Source: Alloalcanivorax xiamenensis (GTDB lineage Bacteria; Pseudomonadota; Gammaproteobacteria; Pseudomonadales; Alcanivoracaceae). Taken from it: DNA of 64,000 bases. How positions within the stretch are numbered: position 1 is the first letter of the stretch; each line of letters starts with the position of its first letter. Positions 43,064 to 51,571 of this stretch are shown here, in pieces. Under the pieces are notes generated by a model. The model did not search any database. It saw only the letters and a list, made by a program, of their open reading frames with translations, and was not told the DNA's origin. The DNA is taken from assembly GCF_009846745.1 (NCBI RefSeq), contig NZ_AQPF01000005.1, positions 62,001 through 126,000 of the forward strand, written 5' to 3'. The position numbers and the translations under genes were made by a program.

Positions 43064-44257
43064 TCAGCCCGTTATCAGCCCGTCGGCGCGGAACATCTTC
43101 TTGATGCCCCGCAGCGCCTGGCGGGTACGTTGCTCGTTTTCAATCAGGGCGAACCGCACATGGTCGTCGCCGTATTCGCCGAAACCGACGCCTGGAGAGA
43201 CCGCCACGCCGGCCTCCGACAGCAGCTTCTTGGAGAATTCCAGCGATCCCAGCGCCCGGTAGGGTTCCGGAATACGGGCCCATACGAACATGGTGGCGCG
43301 GGGCTTTTCCACCGTCCAGCCCAGGTCATTGAGGCCATCGCAGAGCACGTCGCGGCGTTTCAGGTACAGATCGCGGATCTCGGAGACACAGCTCTGGTCG
43401 CCTTCCAGAGCGGCGATAGCAGCCACCTGGATCGGCGTGAAGGTGCCGTAATCCAGATAGGACTTGATGCGCGCCAGAGCGTGAATCAGCTCCTTGTTGC
43501 CGCAGCAGAAGCCGACCCGCCAGCCCGGCATATTGTAACTTTTGGACAGTGAGAAGAATTCCACCGCCACCTCGCGGGCGCCTTCCACCTGCAGGATCGA
43601 CGGTGCCTCATAGCCGTCAAAAACGATGTCGGCATAGGCGATATCGTGCACCACCCAGATACCGTACTCCCGGGCGATCGCCACCACTTTCTCGAAGAAA
43701 TCCAGCTCCACGCACTGGCCGGTGGGATTGCCGGGAAAATTCAGCACCAGCATCTTCGGCTTTGGCCAGGCCTCCTTGATCGCCCGCACCAGTTCCTCGA
43801 AGAAATCCACCCCCGGCACCAGCGGCACATGACGGATATCCGCGTTGGCGATGACAAAGCCATAGGGGTGGATCGGGTAGCTGGGATTGGGCACCATCAC
43901 CGTGTCCCCGGGCCCCATGGTGGCCAGCGCCAGATGCGACAGTCCTTCCTTGGAGCCGATGGTGACGATGGCCTCGGATTCCGGGTCCAGCGCCACATTG
44001 TAGCGGCGCTGGTACCAGTCGGTGATGGCCTTGCGCAAACGGGGAATGCCACGGGACTGGGAGTAACGGTGGGTATCGCCACGCTGCACGGTTTCCACCA
44101 GCTTTTCCACGATGTGCGGCGGGGTCGGCTGGTCCGGATTGCCCATGCCGAAATCGATGATGTCCTCACCCCGCGCTCGCGCCGCTTTCTTCAGCTCTCC
44201 AACGATATTGAAGACATAAGGCGGCAAACGGCGAATACGCTGAAAATCGGCTTCCAC
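43064..44257 (-). CDS. alaC: Alanine transaminase AlaC (class I/II aminotransferase)
   Basis: A 397-residue PLP fold-type I aminotransferase. It opens with FQRIRRLPPYVFNIVGELK and IIDFGMGNPDQPTPPHIVEK, which match E. coli AlaC closely from memory. The PLP lysine lies in FFSLSKSYNMPGWRVG, and NFPGNPTGQCV is the cofactor loop. It makes alanine from pyruvate and glutamate. I chose GTG 44257 for its AAGGA site seven bases upstream; the 31 extra upstream residues look unrelated. About 60 bases precede hom. Confidence 0.88.
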   Translation of the reverse strand: MEADFQRIRRLPPYVFNIVGELKKAARARGEDIIDFGMGNPDQPTPPHIVEKLVETVQRGDTHRYSQSRGIPRLRKAITDWYQRRYNVALDPESEAIVTIGSKEGLSHLALATMGPGDTVMVPNPSYPIHPYGFVIANADIRHVPLVPGVDFFEELVRAIKEAWPKPKMLVLNFPGNPTGQCVELDFFEKVVAIAREYGIWVVHDIAYADIVFDGYEAPSILQVEGAREVAVEFFSLSKSYNMPGWRVGFCCGNKELIHALARIKSYLDYGTFTPIQVAAIAALEGDQSCVSEIRDLYLKRRDVLCDGLNDLGWTVEKPRATMFVWARIPEPYRALGSLEFSKKLLSEAGVAVSPGVGFGEYGDDHVRFALIENEQRTRQALRGIKKMFRADGLITG

Positions 44258-44347
44258 GGCTGAATCCTTCAAAAAAGATGGCGCGGTCCGGGGCCGTACC
44301 GAAACAGGCACGTCACGGGCCGTGGCGGGGTTACTGGAAGCCGGACA

Positions 44348-44376
44348 CATTAACGGCGCCAGGAGGCGCCGTCAAT
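44348..44376. terminator. Stem-loop after dsbC
   Basis: CATT-a-ACGGCGCC and GGCGCCGT-c-AATG form a long stem with an AGGA loop. There is no T-run in either direction, so it is at most a partial terminator before alaC. Confidence 0.45.
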
Positions 44377-44401
44377 GTATCCCGGGGGCAGGAAAGCCCG
44401 C

Positions 44402-45139
44402 TTAAAGCTGCAGTCGCTGCAGCATTTGCGCCGGAGTCAGATAACCGCCCAGTTGGGTGCCTTCGGCGGTGTAGATCGCCGGCGTGCCGCGTACCCCGAA
44501 CTCCACGCCCAGGGCGTATTCGTCGTTCACCTGGCCGGCACAGCTGCCGAGTGCATTTTCGACGATCTTGTCCTTCAGCTTGGCGTCGGTAAGGGCGGCG
44601 GCGCGGTCCTTGGCACACCAGATGTGGCGCATGTCCTCGGCCGCCTCGGACGCCGGCCCGCCGCGCGGGAAGGCCAGATAATGCACGGTGATTCCGGCCT
44701 CGTTGTACTCTTCGATGTGCTCGTGCATCTTGCGGCAGAAGCCACAGGTAATGTCGGTAAAAGCGTAGATTTCCGCCTTCTGATCATCGGCGGCATAGGT
44801 GATCATGCGTTTGCTGTCGACCTTGGCCAGGCCGGCCTTGCGCACCTTCTCGAGGCGCTCTTCCCCGAGATTCACCGGCTTGCCGTCCCGCAGCTCAAGC
44901 ACATCACCGGTAAATACGAAACGGCCATCGCCGCTGGTATAGACCCACTGGCTTCCACCGCCGCCCTTGAGTTCCACCCGGGCCATGCCCTGCACTGGCG
45001 CCGGCTCGACTTTGCTGATCGTAAACTGGGGCAAGGTGCCGGCGAAGCTCTTCCTGATCGCCTTCTCATCCACCCCCGAATCCGCCACCGCCAGGGTGGC
45101 CGCGACCAATCCCAGGGCCGCCATCATTATCCTTTTCAT
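44402..45139 (-). CDS. dsbC: Thiol:disulfide interchange protein DsbC
   Basis: A 245-residue periplasmic disulfide isomerase. The signal peptide runs to about residue 19 (LAVA-D). A short N-terminal dimerisation domain is followed by a thioredoxin fold with C132-G-F-C135 (E. coli has CGYC). The cis-proline loop is GVRGTPAIYT. A second cysteine pair (IWCAKD, LGSCAGQ) would form the structural bridge. ATG 45139 follows GGAG. It is downstream of xerD as in E. coli and Pseudomonas. Confidence 0.92.
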   Translation of the reverse strand: MKRIMMAALGLVAATLAVADSGVDEKAIRKSFAGTLPQFTISKVEPAPVQGMARVELKGGGGSQWVYTSGDGRFVFTGDVLELRDGKPVNLGEERLEKVRKAGLAKVDSKRMITYAADDQKAEIYAFTDITCGFCRKMHEHIEEYNEAGITVHYLAFPRGGPASEAAEDMRHIWCAKDRAAALTDAKLKDKIVENALGSCAGQVNDEYALGVEFGVRGTPAIYTAEGTQLGGYLTPAQMLQRLQL

Positions 45140-45203
45140 GACATTCTCCAATGGTACGCCGCCCCCTGCGGCGACTATCGTTATTTGAGTGGCAACGGAC
45201 GCC

Positions 45204-46130
45204 TCAAGTTCCCGCCCGGGGATGATGTTGCTCATAAAGCGTCTGTAACCGCTGCTGCGCCACATGGGTATAGATCTGCGTGGTGGACAAATCACTGTGC
45301 CCCAATAACAACTGCACCACCCGCAGGTCCGCCCCATGGTTGAGCAAATGTGTCGCGAACGCATGGCGCAGTGTATGGGGTGACAACGCCTTTTGCACCC
45401 CCGCGCTGATCGCGATCTGCTTGATCCGGTACCAGAATGCCTGGCGCGTCATCGGCTCCCCGCGCCGGCTCGGGAACACCACATCCTGATCCGGGTGAAT
45501 CAGCAGGGGTCTGGCCTCCCGCAGATAACGCGACAGCCAGTACAATGCTTCCTCTCCCAGAGGCACCAGACGCTCCTTGTCCCCTTTTCCCACCACTCGC
45601 ACCAAACCCTGGCGCTGATTGACCTGCCCCAGGGTCAGGCCAACCAGCTCCGACACCCTCAGGCCACAGGCGTACAGTACCTCGAGCATGGCTCGATCGC
45701 GCAGCCCCAGCGGATCGTCCAGGTCTGGCGCCGCCAGCAGCGCTTCCACATCGGCCTCGCTGAGACTCTTTGGCAGAGCCCTGCCGGTTTTCGGGCGCGC
45801 CACGTTCAAAGTGGGGTCCTCGTCGATGCGCCCTTCCCGTTTCAACCAGCGGAAAAAACTCTTCAACGCGGAAAGCTGTCGGGCCACGGACCGCGCGCCC
45901 AACCCCTGTTCATGGCGGTGAGCCAGGAACTGCAACAGCTGGTAACGCTGACACCGTTCCAGCGCGGTATGCTCTTCCCGGCCCAGCCACTCGCCGAACT
46001 GGCGCAGGTCCCGTCCATAGCTCTCCAGGGTATTGCGGCTCAGACCCCGTTCCAGCCATTGATTGTCGAGCCAGGCGTCCACTATCCGCTGTTGGGATTC
46101 GGGTAATGCATTCATGGTGTGTTTTTTCAT
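45204..46130 (-). CDS. xerD: Site-specific tyrosine recombinase XerD
   Basis: A 308-residue tyrosine recombinase. The N-terminal SAM-like core-binding domain is residues 1-100. The catalytic residues are all visible: R158 (GLRVSEL), K182 (VGKGDKER), H252 and R255 (SPHTLRHAF), H278 (LLGHSD) and nucleophile Y287 (TQIYTHV). With XerC it resolves chromosome dimers at dif. The neighbours dsbC and hom-thrC fit xerD rather than xerC. Start ATG 46130 has GGA close upstream; an ATG at 46115 is possible. Confidence 0.93.
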   Translation of the reverse strand: MKKHTMNALPESQQRIVDAWLDNQWLERGLSRNTLESYGRDLRQFGEWLGREEHTALERCQRYQLLQFLAHRHEQGLGARSVARQLSALKSFFRWLKREGRIDEDPTLNVARPKTGRALPKSLSEADVEALLAAPDLDDPLGLRDRAMLEVLYACGLRVSELVGLTLGQVNQRQGLVRVVGKGDKERLVPLGEEALYWLSRYLREARPLLIHPDQDVVFPSRRGEPMTRQAFWYRIKQIAISAGVQKALSPHTLRHAFATHLLNHGADLRVVQLLLGHSDLSTTQIYTHVAQQRLQTLYEQHHPRAGT

Positions 46131-46169
46131 TCCGGAATTCTGTCCGCCGGAATCGCTGCCGGCAAGCCT

Positions 46170-46239
46170 GTTCGCTGCCAAGGCAGCCTCCCACGGAAAG
46201 TCACGGGAGCCACTGTGGGAAGCTGCCTTGGCAGCGAAT
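46170..46239. repeat. REP-type palindromic element, copy 5 (GCTGCC core variant)
   Basis: TTCGCTGCCAAGGCAGC then CTCCCAC on the left, and CCACTGTGGGAAGC then TGCCTTGGCAGCGAA on the right. The core GCTGCC-AA-GGCAGC differs from the usual GCTTGC-AA-GCAAGC but keeps its self-pairing. Confidence 0.85.
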
Positions 46240-46370
46240 ACAGCGGGAATTCACGCCTCCAAGACCAACGGACTTAGTATGGCCAGGGTTTTACTATTTA
46301 TTACCAGGGCCGCGCCCTCATACGGGGCATACTCGAAGGGCTTTGAGTTACCAGAGGTAAGGAGTGCCCT

Positions 46371-46631
46371 ATGGAAATTCTTTCGTGGATCGTACTGGGT
46401 CTGATCGCCGGAGTGATCGCAAAATGGATCATGCCGGGCAAGGATCCGGGCGGCTTCATTATTACCATTCTGATTGGTATCGCCGGTGCTTTCGTCGGCG
46501 GCTGGCTCGGTTCCCTGGTGGGAATCGGCGCGGGAGCGGCATCAAATTCGTTATCGATTGGCAGCATCATCACCGCCATCGTCGGCGCATTAGTGCTGTT
46601 GTTCCTGTACCGGTTACTAGCCAAACGCTAA
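46371..46631 (+). CDS. GlsB/YeaQ/YmgE family stress-response membrane protein
   Basis: An 86-residue inner-membrane protein with three hydrophobic helices and glycine-rich motifs (LGLIAGVIAKWIMPGKDPGG, GIAGAFVGGWLG), the transglycosylase-associated family signature. Members are induced by envelope or acid stress; the biochemical role is unknown. AAGGAG precedes the ATG, and a strong terminator follows, so it is a single-gene unit. Confidence 0.88.
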   Translation: MEILSWIVLGLIAGVIAKWIMPGKDPGGFIITILIGIAGAFVGGWLGSLVGIGAGAASNSLSIGSIITAIVGALVLLFLYRLLAKR

Positions 46632-46647
46632 CCCTCCGCCGCAAAAT

Positions 46648-46686
46648 AAAAAGGCCGCCCCGTCCGTTGGAGGGGGCGGCCTTTTT
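46648..46686. terminator. Bidirectional intrinsic terminator
   Basis: AAAAAGGCCGCCCC and GGGGCGGCCTTTTT pair around a 10- to 12-base loop, with A- and T-runs on both sides. It serves both the YeaQ-type gene and the leftward rplS operon. Confidence 0.9.
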
Positions 46687-46790
46687 GTTTGTGCCCGGTG
46701 GGAGCATCCTTGCTCGGCCAGAGGTCGCTTCCGAATGCCCTACAGCAAAGGCTGAAGCGACAGTAGCTCGCAACCGGAGCGCATCGCGTA

Positions 46791-47147
46791 TTACCGGATT
46801 TTTTCCTTGATACGCGCGGATTTACCGGAACGCTCACGCAGGTAGTACAGTTTGGCGCGACGAACATCACCGCGACGGATGACTTCGATGGAATCGACCA
46901 GCGGGCTGTGCAGCTGGAATACTCGCTCCACACCCACGCCGTGGGATACTTTACGGACAGTGAAATTGGAGTTCAGGCCACGATTGCGACGCGCAATCAC
47001 CACGCCCTGGAACGCCTGCAGACGCTCACGGGTGCCTTCCTTCACTTTTACTTGCACGGTGACGGTGTCACCGGGACCGAACACCGGCACGTCGCTTTTC
47101 AGCTGTGCCTGTTCGATTTCCTGAATCAGGGGTTTCTTGCCGCTCAT
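46791..47147 (-). CDS. rplS: 50S ribosomal protein L19
   Basis: A 118-residue ribosomal protein with PVFGPGDTVTVQVKVKEGTR, RLQAFQGVVIARRN and GVGVERVFQLHSPLVDSIEV, all conserved in L19. It sits at the 30S-50S interface. Last gene of the rpsP-rimM-trmD-rplS operon, 15 bases after trmD. Confidence 0.97.
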   Translation of the reverse strand: MSGKKPLIQEIEQAQLKSDVPVFGPGDTVTVQVKVKEGTRERLQAFQGVVIARRNRGLNSNFTVRKVSHGVGVERVFQLHSPLVDSIEVIRRGDVRRAKLYYLRERSGKSARIKEKIR

Positions 47148-47162
47148 GGCGTGCTCCTTGGT

Positions 47163-47933
47163 TCATTGATCGCTGTATTGCTGCTCGTACTCCTCAATGT
47201 ATTCATTGAGAAGCCGCTCTTCTTCCTCGCTCCAGCCGCTCTCGCGGCGGGCTTCGAGCAAGTCGGGACGCCACCGCCAGGTGCGCCCCAGTGCCTGCTT
47301 CAAACGCCAGCGACGAATCCTCTCGTGATCGCCGCTACGCAAGACTTCAGGCACCACCCGACCCTGGTATTCCTCGGGCCGCGTATAGTGCGGGCAGTCC
47401 AGCAGGTTTTCCAATTCACCGGAAAACGAATCCTGGGCCGCCGAATCCTCGTGCCCCAACACACCCGGTAACAGGCGTGCCACGGCATCCACCAGTACCA
47501 GCGCTGGCAGTTCGCCACCGCTGAGTACGTAATCACCGATGGATACCTGCTCATCCACCCATGACTCAATAAAGCGCTCATCGACCCCTTCATAGCGGCC
47601 GGCGACCAGGATCAAGGCCGGCTCGGCAGCCAGCTCCTGGGCCTTGCGCTGGGTCAGTGGCCGACCCTGTGGTGAAAGATAGATCACCCGCGCCGGCCCC
47701 ACTCGCTCCCGGGCCGCGCTCAGCGCGCGCTCCAGAGGCTCCACTTTCATCACCATGCCCGGTCCGCCGCCGAAGGGGCGGTCGTCCACGGTGCGGTGGC
47801 GATCATCGGTGAAATCCCGGGGATTGACCGCTTCCAGACTCAGCCGGTCATTCTCGATGGCCCGCCGAGTCACGCCAAAGCCGGTCACCAGCCCGGTCAT
47901 TTCCGGGAACAGCGTCATCAGCGCGATTCGCAT
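47163..47933 (-). CDS. trmD: tRNA (guanine-37-N1)-methyltransferase TrmD
   Basis: A 256-residue SPOUT enzyme. The start RIALMTLFPEMTGLVTGFGVTRRAI and the knot segments LILVAGRYEGVDERFIE and DYVLSGGELPALVLVDAVARLLPGVLG are diagnostic. It makes m1G37, which prevents frameshifting. It lies between rimM and rplS. Confidence 0.97.
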   Translation of the reverse strand: MRIALMTLFPEMTGLVTGFGVTRRAIENDRLSLEAVNPRDFTDDRHRTVDDRPFGGGPGMVMKVEPLERALSAARERVGPARVIYLSPQGRPLTQRKAQELAAEPALILVAGRYEGVDERFIESWVDEQVSIGDYVLSGGELPALVLVDAVARLLPGVLGHEDSAAQDSFSGELENLLDCPHYTRPEEYQGRVVPEVLRSGDHERIRRWRLKQALGRTWRWRPDLLEARRESGWSEEEERLLNEYIEEYEQQYSDQ

Positions 47934-47966
47934 TGAGCGCCTCCCTGTCCGCGATCCGCCGCGGTT

Positions 47967-48497
47967 CTAGAACTCCGGGTCCCAGTCCACGCGAATCTCA
48001 CCACGCTCCAGGGCAACGTCGACAATCACGTCGTCCGGCACCCAGGGCAGCAGCCGTTCGCGGCGGTCCAGGCTGTCGGTATCGCCGATCACCACCAGTA
48101 CATCATTGGCGCCGGTCTCCATCAGCCGATCCACCCGGCCCAGATCACGGCCGTCCGGCAGTATCACCCGCAGACCGATCAGATCCCGCCAGTAGTACTC
48201 ACCTTCTCCGGAACGGGGCAGCAGGGATTCCGCCACGGCGATTTCCCGACCGACCAGCTCCCGCGCGGCCTGCTCGCGGTCACCGATACCGTCAATGGCG
48301 ACGACCAGACCCTTGCCTTGGGGCCGGGCGCCGACCAGCTTCACTTCTTCCCAATCCCGGCCTTTGCTCAGATACCAGGGCTGGTACTCGAAGATGTTTT
48401 CCATGGGATCCGTATGGGAATAGACCTTTACCCAGCCTTTGATGCCGTGCACCGCCATTATGCGGCCCACCACCACCTTGTCCGATTGGGATCCCAT
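47967..48497 (-). CDS. rimM: Ribosome maturation factor RimM
   Basis: A 176-residue protein with an N-terminal RimM barrel (VVVGRIMAVHGIKGWVKVYSHTD) and a C-terminal PRC-barrel domain (YYWRDLIGLRV, GANDVLVVIG, LLPWVPDDVIVDVAL). It assists 30S head assembly by binding S19. It is 26 bases after rpsP. Confidence 0.96.
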   Translation of the reverse strand: MGSQSDKVVVGRIMAVHGIKGWVKVYSHTDPMENIFEYQPWYLSKGRDWEEVKLVGARPQGKGLVVAIDGIGDREQAARELVGREIAVAESLLPRSGEGEYYWRDLIGLRVILPDGRDLGRVDRLMETGANDVLVVIGDTDSLDRRERLLPWVPDDVIVDVALERGEIRVDWDPEF

Positions 48498-48523
48498 GGA
48501 TTCAGATCAGAGAGTCAGGATGC

Positions 48524-48778
48524 TCAAGCGCTCTCGCTCTTGCGCGCTTCCTTGACCAGGGTCTTGACCCGGTCGGACAGCTGGGCGCCTTTCTGAACCC
48601 ACTGGTCCACGGCTTCCAGGTCCACTTTCAGACGGATTTCACCGCCACGGGCGATCGGGTTGAAGTACCCCAGGCGCTCGATGAAGCGGCCGTCACGGGC
48701 ATTGCGGCTGTCGGTGGCAATGATTTGATAGAAAGGGCGTTTCTTGGAGCCACCACGGGCGAGACGAATAACCAGCAT
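48524..48778 (-). CDS. rpsP: 30S ribosomal protein S16
   Basis: An 84-residue ribosomal protein starting MLVIRLARGGSKKRPFYQII and containing ARDGRFIERLGYFNPIA, both hallmarks of S16. First gene of the operon, with a clear promoter upstream. Confidence 0.97.
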   Translation of the reverse strand: MLVIRLARGGSKKRPFYQIIATDSRNARDGRFIERLGYFNPIARGGEIRLKVDLEAVDQWVQKGAQLSDRVKTLVKEARKSESA

Positions 48779-48884
48779 GTTTCAGTCCTGTTCAATCCGG
48801 TGTCCCGGCCGAGCGCTCATCGCCCGGCCATCGTATCCGCTTGAAATTCCCCCCGGAATGGGCCGGAGGGCGCGAAGGGCGCAG

Positions 48885-48913
48885 ATTTTACGCGGGGTTG
48901 GAGGGGAAGGCAA
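48885..48913 (-). promoter_or_regulatory. Sigma-70 promoter of the rpsP operon
   Basis: On the minus strand TTGCCT and TAAAAT are separated by exactly 17 bases. The start would leave a leader of about 100 bases before rpsP, long enough for autoregulatory structure. Confidence 0.7.
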
Positions 48914-48950
48914 GAACAGAGCCAGACAAAACGCGGCGCGGTTAGCAATA

Positions 48951-49030
48951 CGCTGATTCGCTGCCAAGGCAGCTTCCCACGGACCGAACCACGAAGCCGC
49001 TGTGGGAAGTGCCTTGGCAACGAATCAGCG
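48951..49030. repeat. REP-type palindromic element, copy 6 (GCTGCC core variant)
   Basis: CGCTGATTCGCTGCCAAGGC on the left and TGCCTTGGCAACGAATCAGCG on the right are near-complementary, enclosing AGCTTCCCAC and CCGCTGTGGGAAG. It occupies the gap between ffh and the rpsP promoter. Confidence 0.85.
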
Positions 49031-49076
49031 TGTCGGATTTGTATGGGACAGCCGTGATCCGGAGACCATCGACGTG

Positions 49077-50507
49077 TTACATCGGCGGCAAGCCGCCTCC
49101 GCCGCCCATGCCCCCGGGAGGCATGCCACCCGGCGGCATTCCGCCGCCGGGGCCACCCTGCCCGCCCATCATGCCTTCCAGGCCACGCATCATGTTCTTC
49201 ATGCCACCCTTGGTGCGCATCTTCTTCATCATCTTCGCCATCATCTTCTGCTGCTTCATCAGGCGATTGAGGTCCTGGATCTCCAGCCCGGCGCCGGTGG
49301 CGATGCGTTTCTTGCGGGACCCCTTGATCAGATCCGGGTTGCGGCGCTCCTTGGGCGTCATGGAGTCGATCAGCGCTTCCATGTGCTTCATGTTCTTGAG
49401 CGCCGCCGGATCCTGCGCCGCCTGCATCATATTGCCCATGCCCGGCAGCTTGTCCAACAGACCGGCCATGCCACCCATATTGCGCATTTGCTGGAACTGG
49501 TCCTTGAGATCCTCGAAGTCCATCGCCTTGCCTTTCTTGAACTTCTTGGCGATCTTCTCGGCTTTCTTCTTGTCCAGCTTGCGCTCGGCCTCTTCCACCA
49601 GGGACAGCACGTCGCCCATGCCGAGAATCCGGCTGGCGATCCGGTCCGGGTGGAACGGTTCCAGGGCATCGGTCTTCTCCCCCATGCCGATGAACTTGAT
49701 CGGCTTGCCGGTGAGATGACGCACCGACAGCGCCGCCCCTCCGCGGGAGTCACCGTCGGCCTTGGTCAGGATCACCCCGGTGAGCGGCAGTGCCGCATTG
49801 AACGCCTGGGCGGTGTTGGCGGCGTCCTGACCGGTCATGGCGTCCACCACGAACAGCGTTTCCGCCGGTTCGATGGCGGCGTGCAGCCGCTTGATCTCCG
49901 CCATCATGTCGTCGTCCACGTGCAGACGACCGGCGGTATCGACGATCAACACGTCCATATAGCGGCGGCGGGCCTCGGCCAGGGCGGCATTGGCGATATC
50001 CACCGGGTCCTGATCACCGGTAGAGGGGAAGAAGTGGGTCTCCACCTCCCCGGCCAGGGTTTTCAGCTGCTCGATCGCCGCCGGACGGTAGACGTCGGCG
50101 GACACCACCATGACCTTTTTCTTTTCGCGTTCCTGAAGGAAGCGCGCCAGCTTGGCCACGGAGGTGGTTTTACCGGCCCCCTGCAAGCCGGCCATCAGGA
50201 TGATGGCCGGCGGCTTGGTGGCCAGATCAAGGGCGTCGTTGGCGTCGCCCATGGTGTGGACCAACTCGTCATTGACGATCTTCACGAACGCCTGGCCGGG
50301 GTTCAGGCTTTGCAGGACTTCCTGCCCCAACGCCTTCTCTTTGACCTGTTCGACGAATTCCTTGACCACCGGCAGCGCCACGTCGGCTTCCAGCAGGGCC
50401 TTGCGTACCTCGCGCAACGTATCGCGAATATTGTCCTCATTGAGCTGCCCCTGACCGGCCAGGTTCTTCAGCGACTGGCCCAGGCGCTCGGTGAGATTCT
50501 CGAACAT
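49077..50507 (-). CDS. ffh: Signal recognition particle protein Ffh
   Basis: A 476-residue SRP54 GTPase: N domain MFENLTERLGQSLKNLAG, G1 GLQGAGKTTSVAKLA, DTAGRLHVDDDMMAE for G3, TKADGDSRGGAALS for G4, then a Met-rich M domain with a Gly/Pro/Met tail. With 4.5S RNA it targets membrane proteins co-translationally. ATG 50507 is nine bases after AGGAGG; earlier ATG and TTG codons are too close to it. Confidence 0.96.
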   Translation of the reverse strand: MFENLTERLGQSLKNLAGQGQLNEDNIRDTLREVRKALLEADVALPVVKEFVEQVKEKALGQEVLQSLNPGQAFVKIVNDELVHTMGDANDALDLATKPPAIILMAGLQGAGKTTSVAKLARFLQEREKKKVMVVSADVYRPAAIEQLKTLAGEVETHFFPSTGDQDPVDIANAALAEARRRYMDVLIVDTAGRLHVDDDMMAEIKRLHAAIEPAETLFVVDAMTGQDAANTAQAFNAALPLTGVILTKADGDSRGGAALSVRHLTGKPIKFIGMGEKTDALEPFHPDRIASRILGMGDVLSLVEEAERKLDKKKAEKIAKKFKKGKAMDFEDLKDQFQQMRNMGGMAGLLDKLPGMGNMMQAAQDPAALKNMKHMEALIDSMTPKERRNPDLIKGSRKKRIATGAGLEIQDLNRLMKQQKMMAKMMKKMRTKGGMKNMMRGLEGMMGGQGGPGGGMPPGGMPPGGMGGGGGLPPM

Positions 50508-50568
50508 GATCATCAACCTCCTGAATCGGGTGGCCGCTCTCCAGCCCGGAAAACGGCGACAGGGCGCG

Positions 50569-50598
50569 ATTATAGGGCAGGCACCCCACCGCCGTCAT
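50569..50598 (-). promoter_or_regulatory. Sigma-70 promoter of ffh
   Basis: A perfect TATAAT on the minus strand with TGACGG 17 bases (or ATGACG 18 bases) upstream. Transcription would start about 55 bases before the ffh ATG. Confidence 0.7.
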
Positions 50599-50662
50599 GG
50601 CGAACGCTTCAAAAGCCGGGGCAGCTGTGCCAGACTTCGGCGGCTTTTCCCGGAAAACCACC

Positions 50663-51472
50663 ATGGAACCTATGACTCCTGCCCTGGCCTTCGGCTTACC
50701 CGCCACCGCCCTGTACGTGTTGGCGTCCATACTGGTGTACCGCCAGTTCCGGGGGCAAGCCTCGCCTTCAAAAATGGCCATCCTGGTGCCGGGCGGCCTG
50801 GCGGTGATCGCCCATGCGCTGACCCTGTACGCTCAGATGATCACCCCGAGTGGCCTGCTGCTGGGCCTGTTCCCCGTGGCCTCGGCGGTGGCGCTGGTGG
50901 GCGCCGCCCTGGTGGTGCTGTCCAGCCTGTTCAGGCCGTTTCAGTGGGTCAGCGCCTTGGTGTTTCCGTTCGCCGCCGCCACCATCCCGGCGGCGCTGTG
51001 GCTGCATACCGGCTATGTGGCCCATCCGCTGGAACACGGCATCGGCATGCACGTACTGCTGTCTATCGTCGCCTATGCGGTGCTGGCGCTTTCCGCCTGC
51101 CAGGCGGTGCTGCTGTGGATCCAGCACCGCCAGCTCAAGGATGGCCACATCCGCGGCGTGATGCGGTTGTTCCCGCCGATCCAGATGATGGAGTCGATGC
51201 TGTTCGACGCCCTGTGGCTGGGCGAATGCCTGCTGACCCTGGCGATCCTGTTCGGTTTCCTCTACGTGGATGACCTGTTCGCCCAGCATCTGGTCCATAA
51301 AACCGTTCTGACCCTGGTGTCCTGGGTGATTTTCGCCGTGTTGCTGTTTGGCCGTCATCTGCGTGGCTGGCGTGGCCTCACCGCGGTACGCTTCACCCTG
51401 GTGGGCTTCGCCGTGCTGCTGGTGGCCTTCTTTGGCACGCAGCTGGTACTGGAAGTGATCCTGCGGCGCTGA
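50663..51472 (+). CDS. ypjD: Inner-membrane protein of the cytochrome c assembly (CcsA/YpjD) family
   Basis: A 269-residue protein with eight hydrophobic helices. Histidines in VIAHALTLYAQ, GIGMHVLLSIVAYAVLALSACQAVLL and HKTVLTLVSWVIFAVLLFGRH match the CcmC/CcsA-type heme-handling fold, but it lacks a strong tryptophan-rich WWD block, as usual for YpjD. It is divergent from ffh and followed by corB, the order seen in E. coli and Pseudomonas. ATG 50663 chosen; an ATG at 50672 is possible. Confidence 0.88.
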   Translation: MEPMTPALAFGLPATALYVLASILVYRQFRGQASPSKMAILVPGGLAVIAHALTLYAQMITPSGLLLGLFPVASAVALVGAALVVLSSLFRPFQWVSALVFPFAAATIPAALWLHTGYVAHPLEHGIGMHVLLSIVAYAVLALSACQAVLLWIQHRQLKDGHIRGVMRLFPPIQMMESMLFDALWLGECLLTLAILFGFLYVDDLFAQHLVHKTVLTLVSWVIFAVLLFGRHLRGWRGLTAVRFTLVGFAVLLVAFFGTQLVLEVILRR

Positions 51473-51571
51473 TCCCGGCGGCGCGGTTAGGGCCTGTTCA
51501 CCCTAGTGCTTGACACCCCGGAACCCGGCACCGAACAATAGCGAGCCAAACAGCAACCAAACGACCGTCTC

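Noticed and set aside
49002..50675. A 557-residue plus-strand open frame across ffh
   Set aside because: Antisense to an unmistakable SRP GTPase and rich in H, L and Q without motif.
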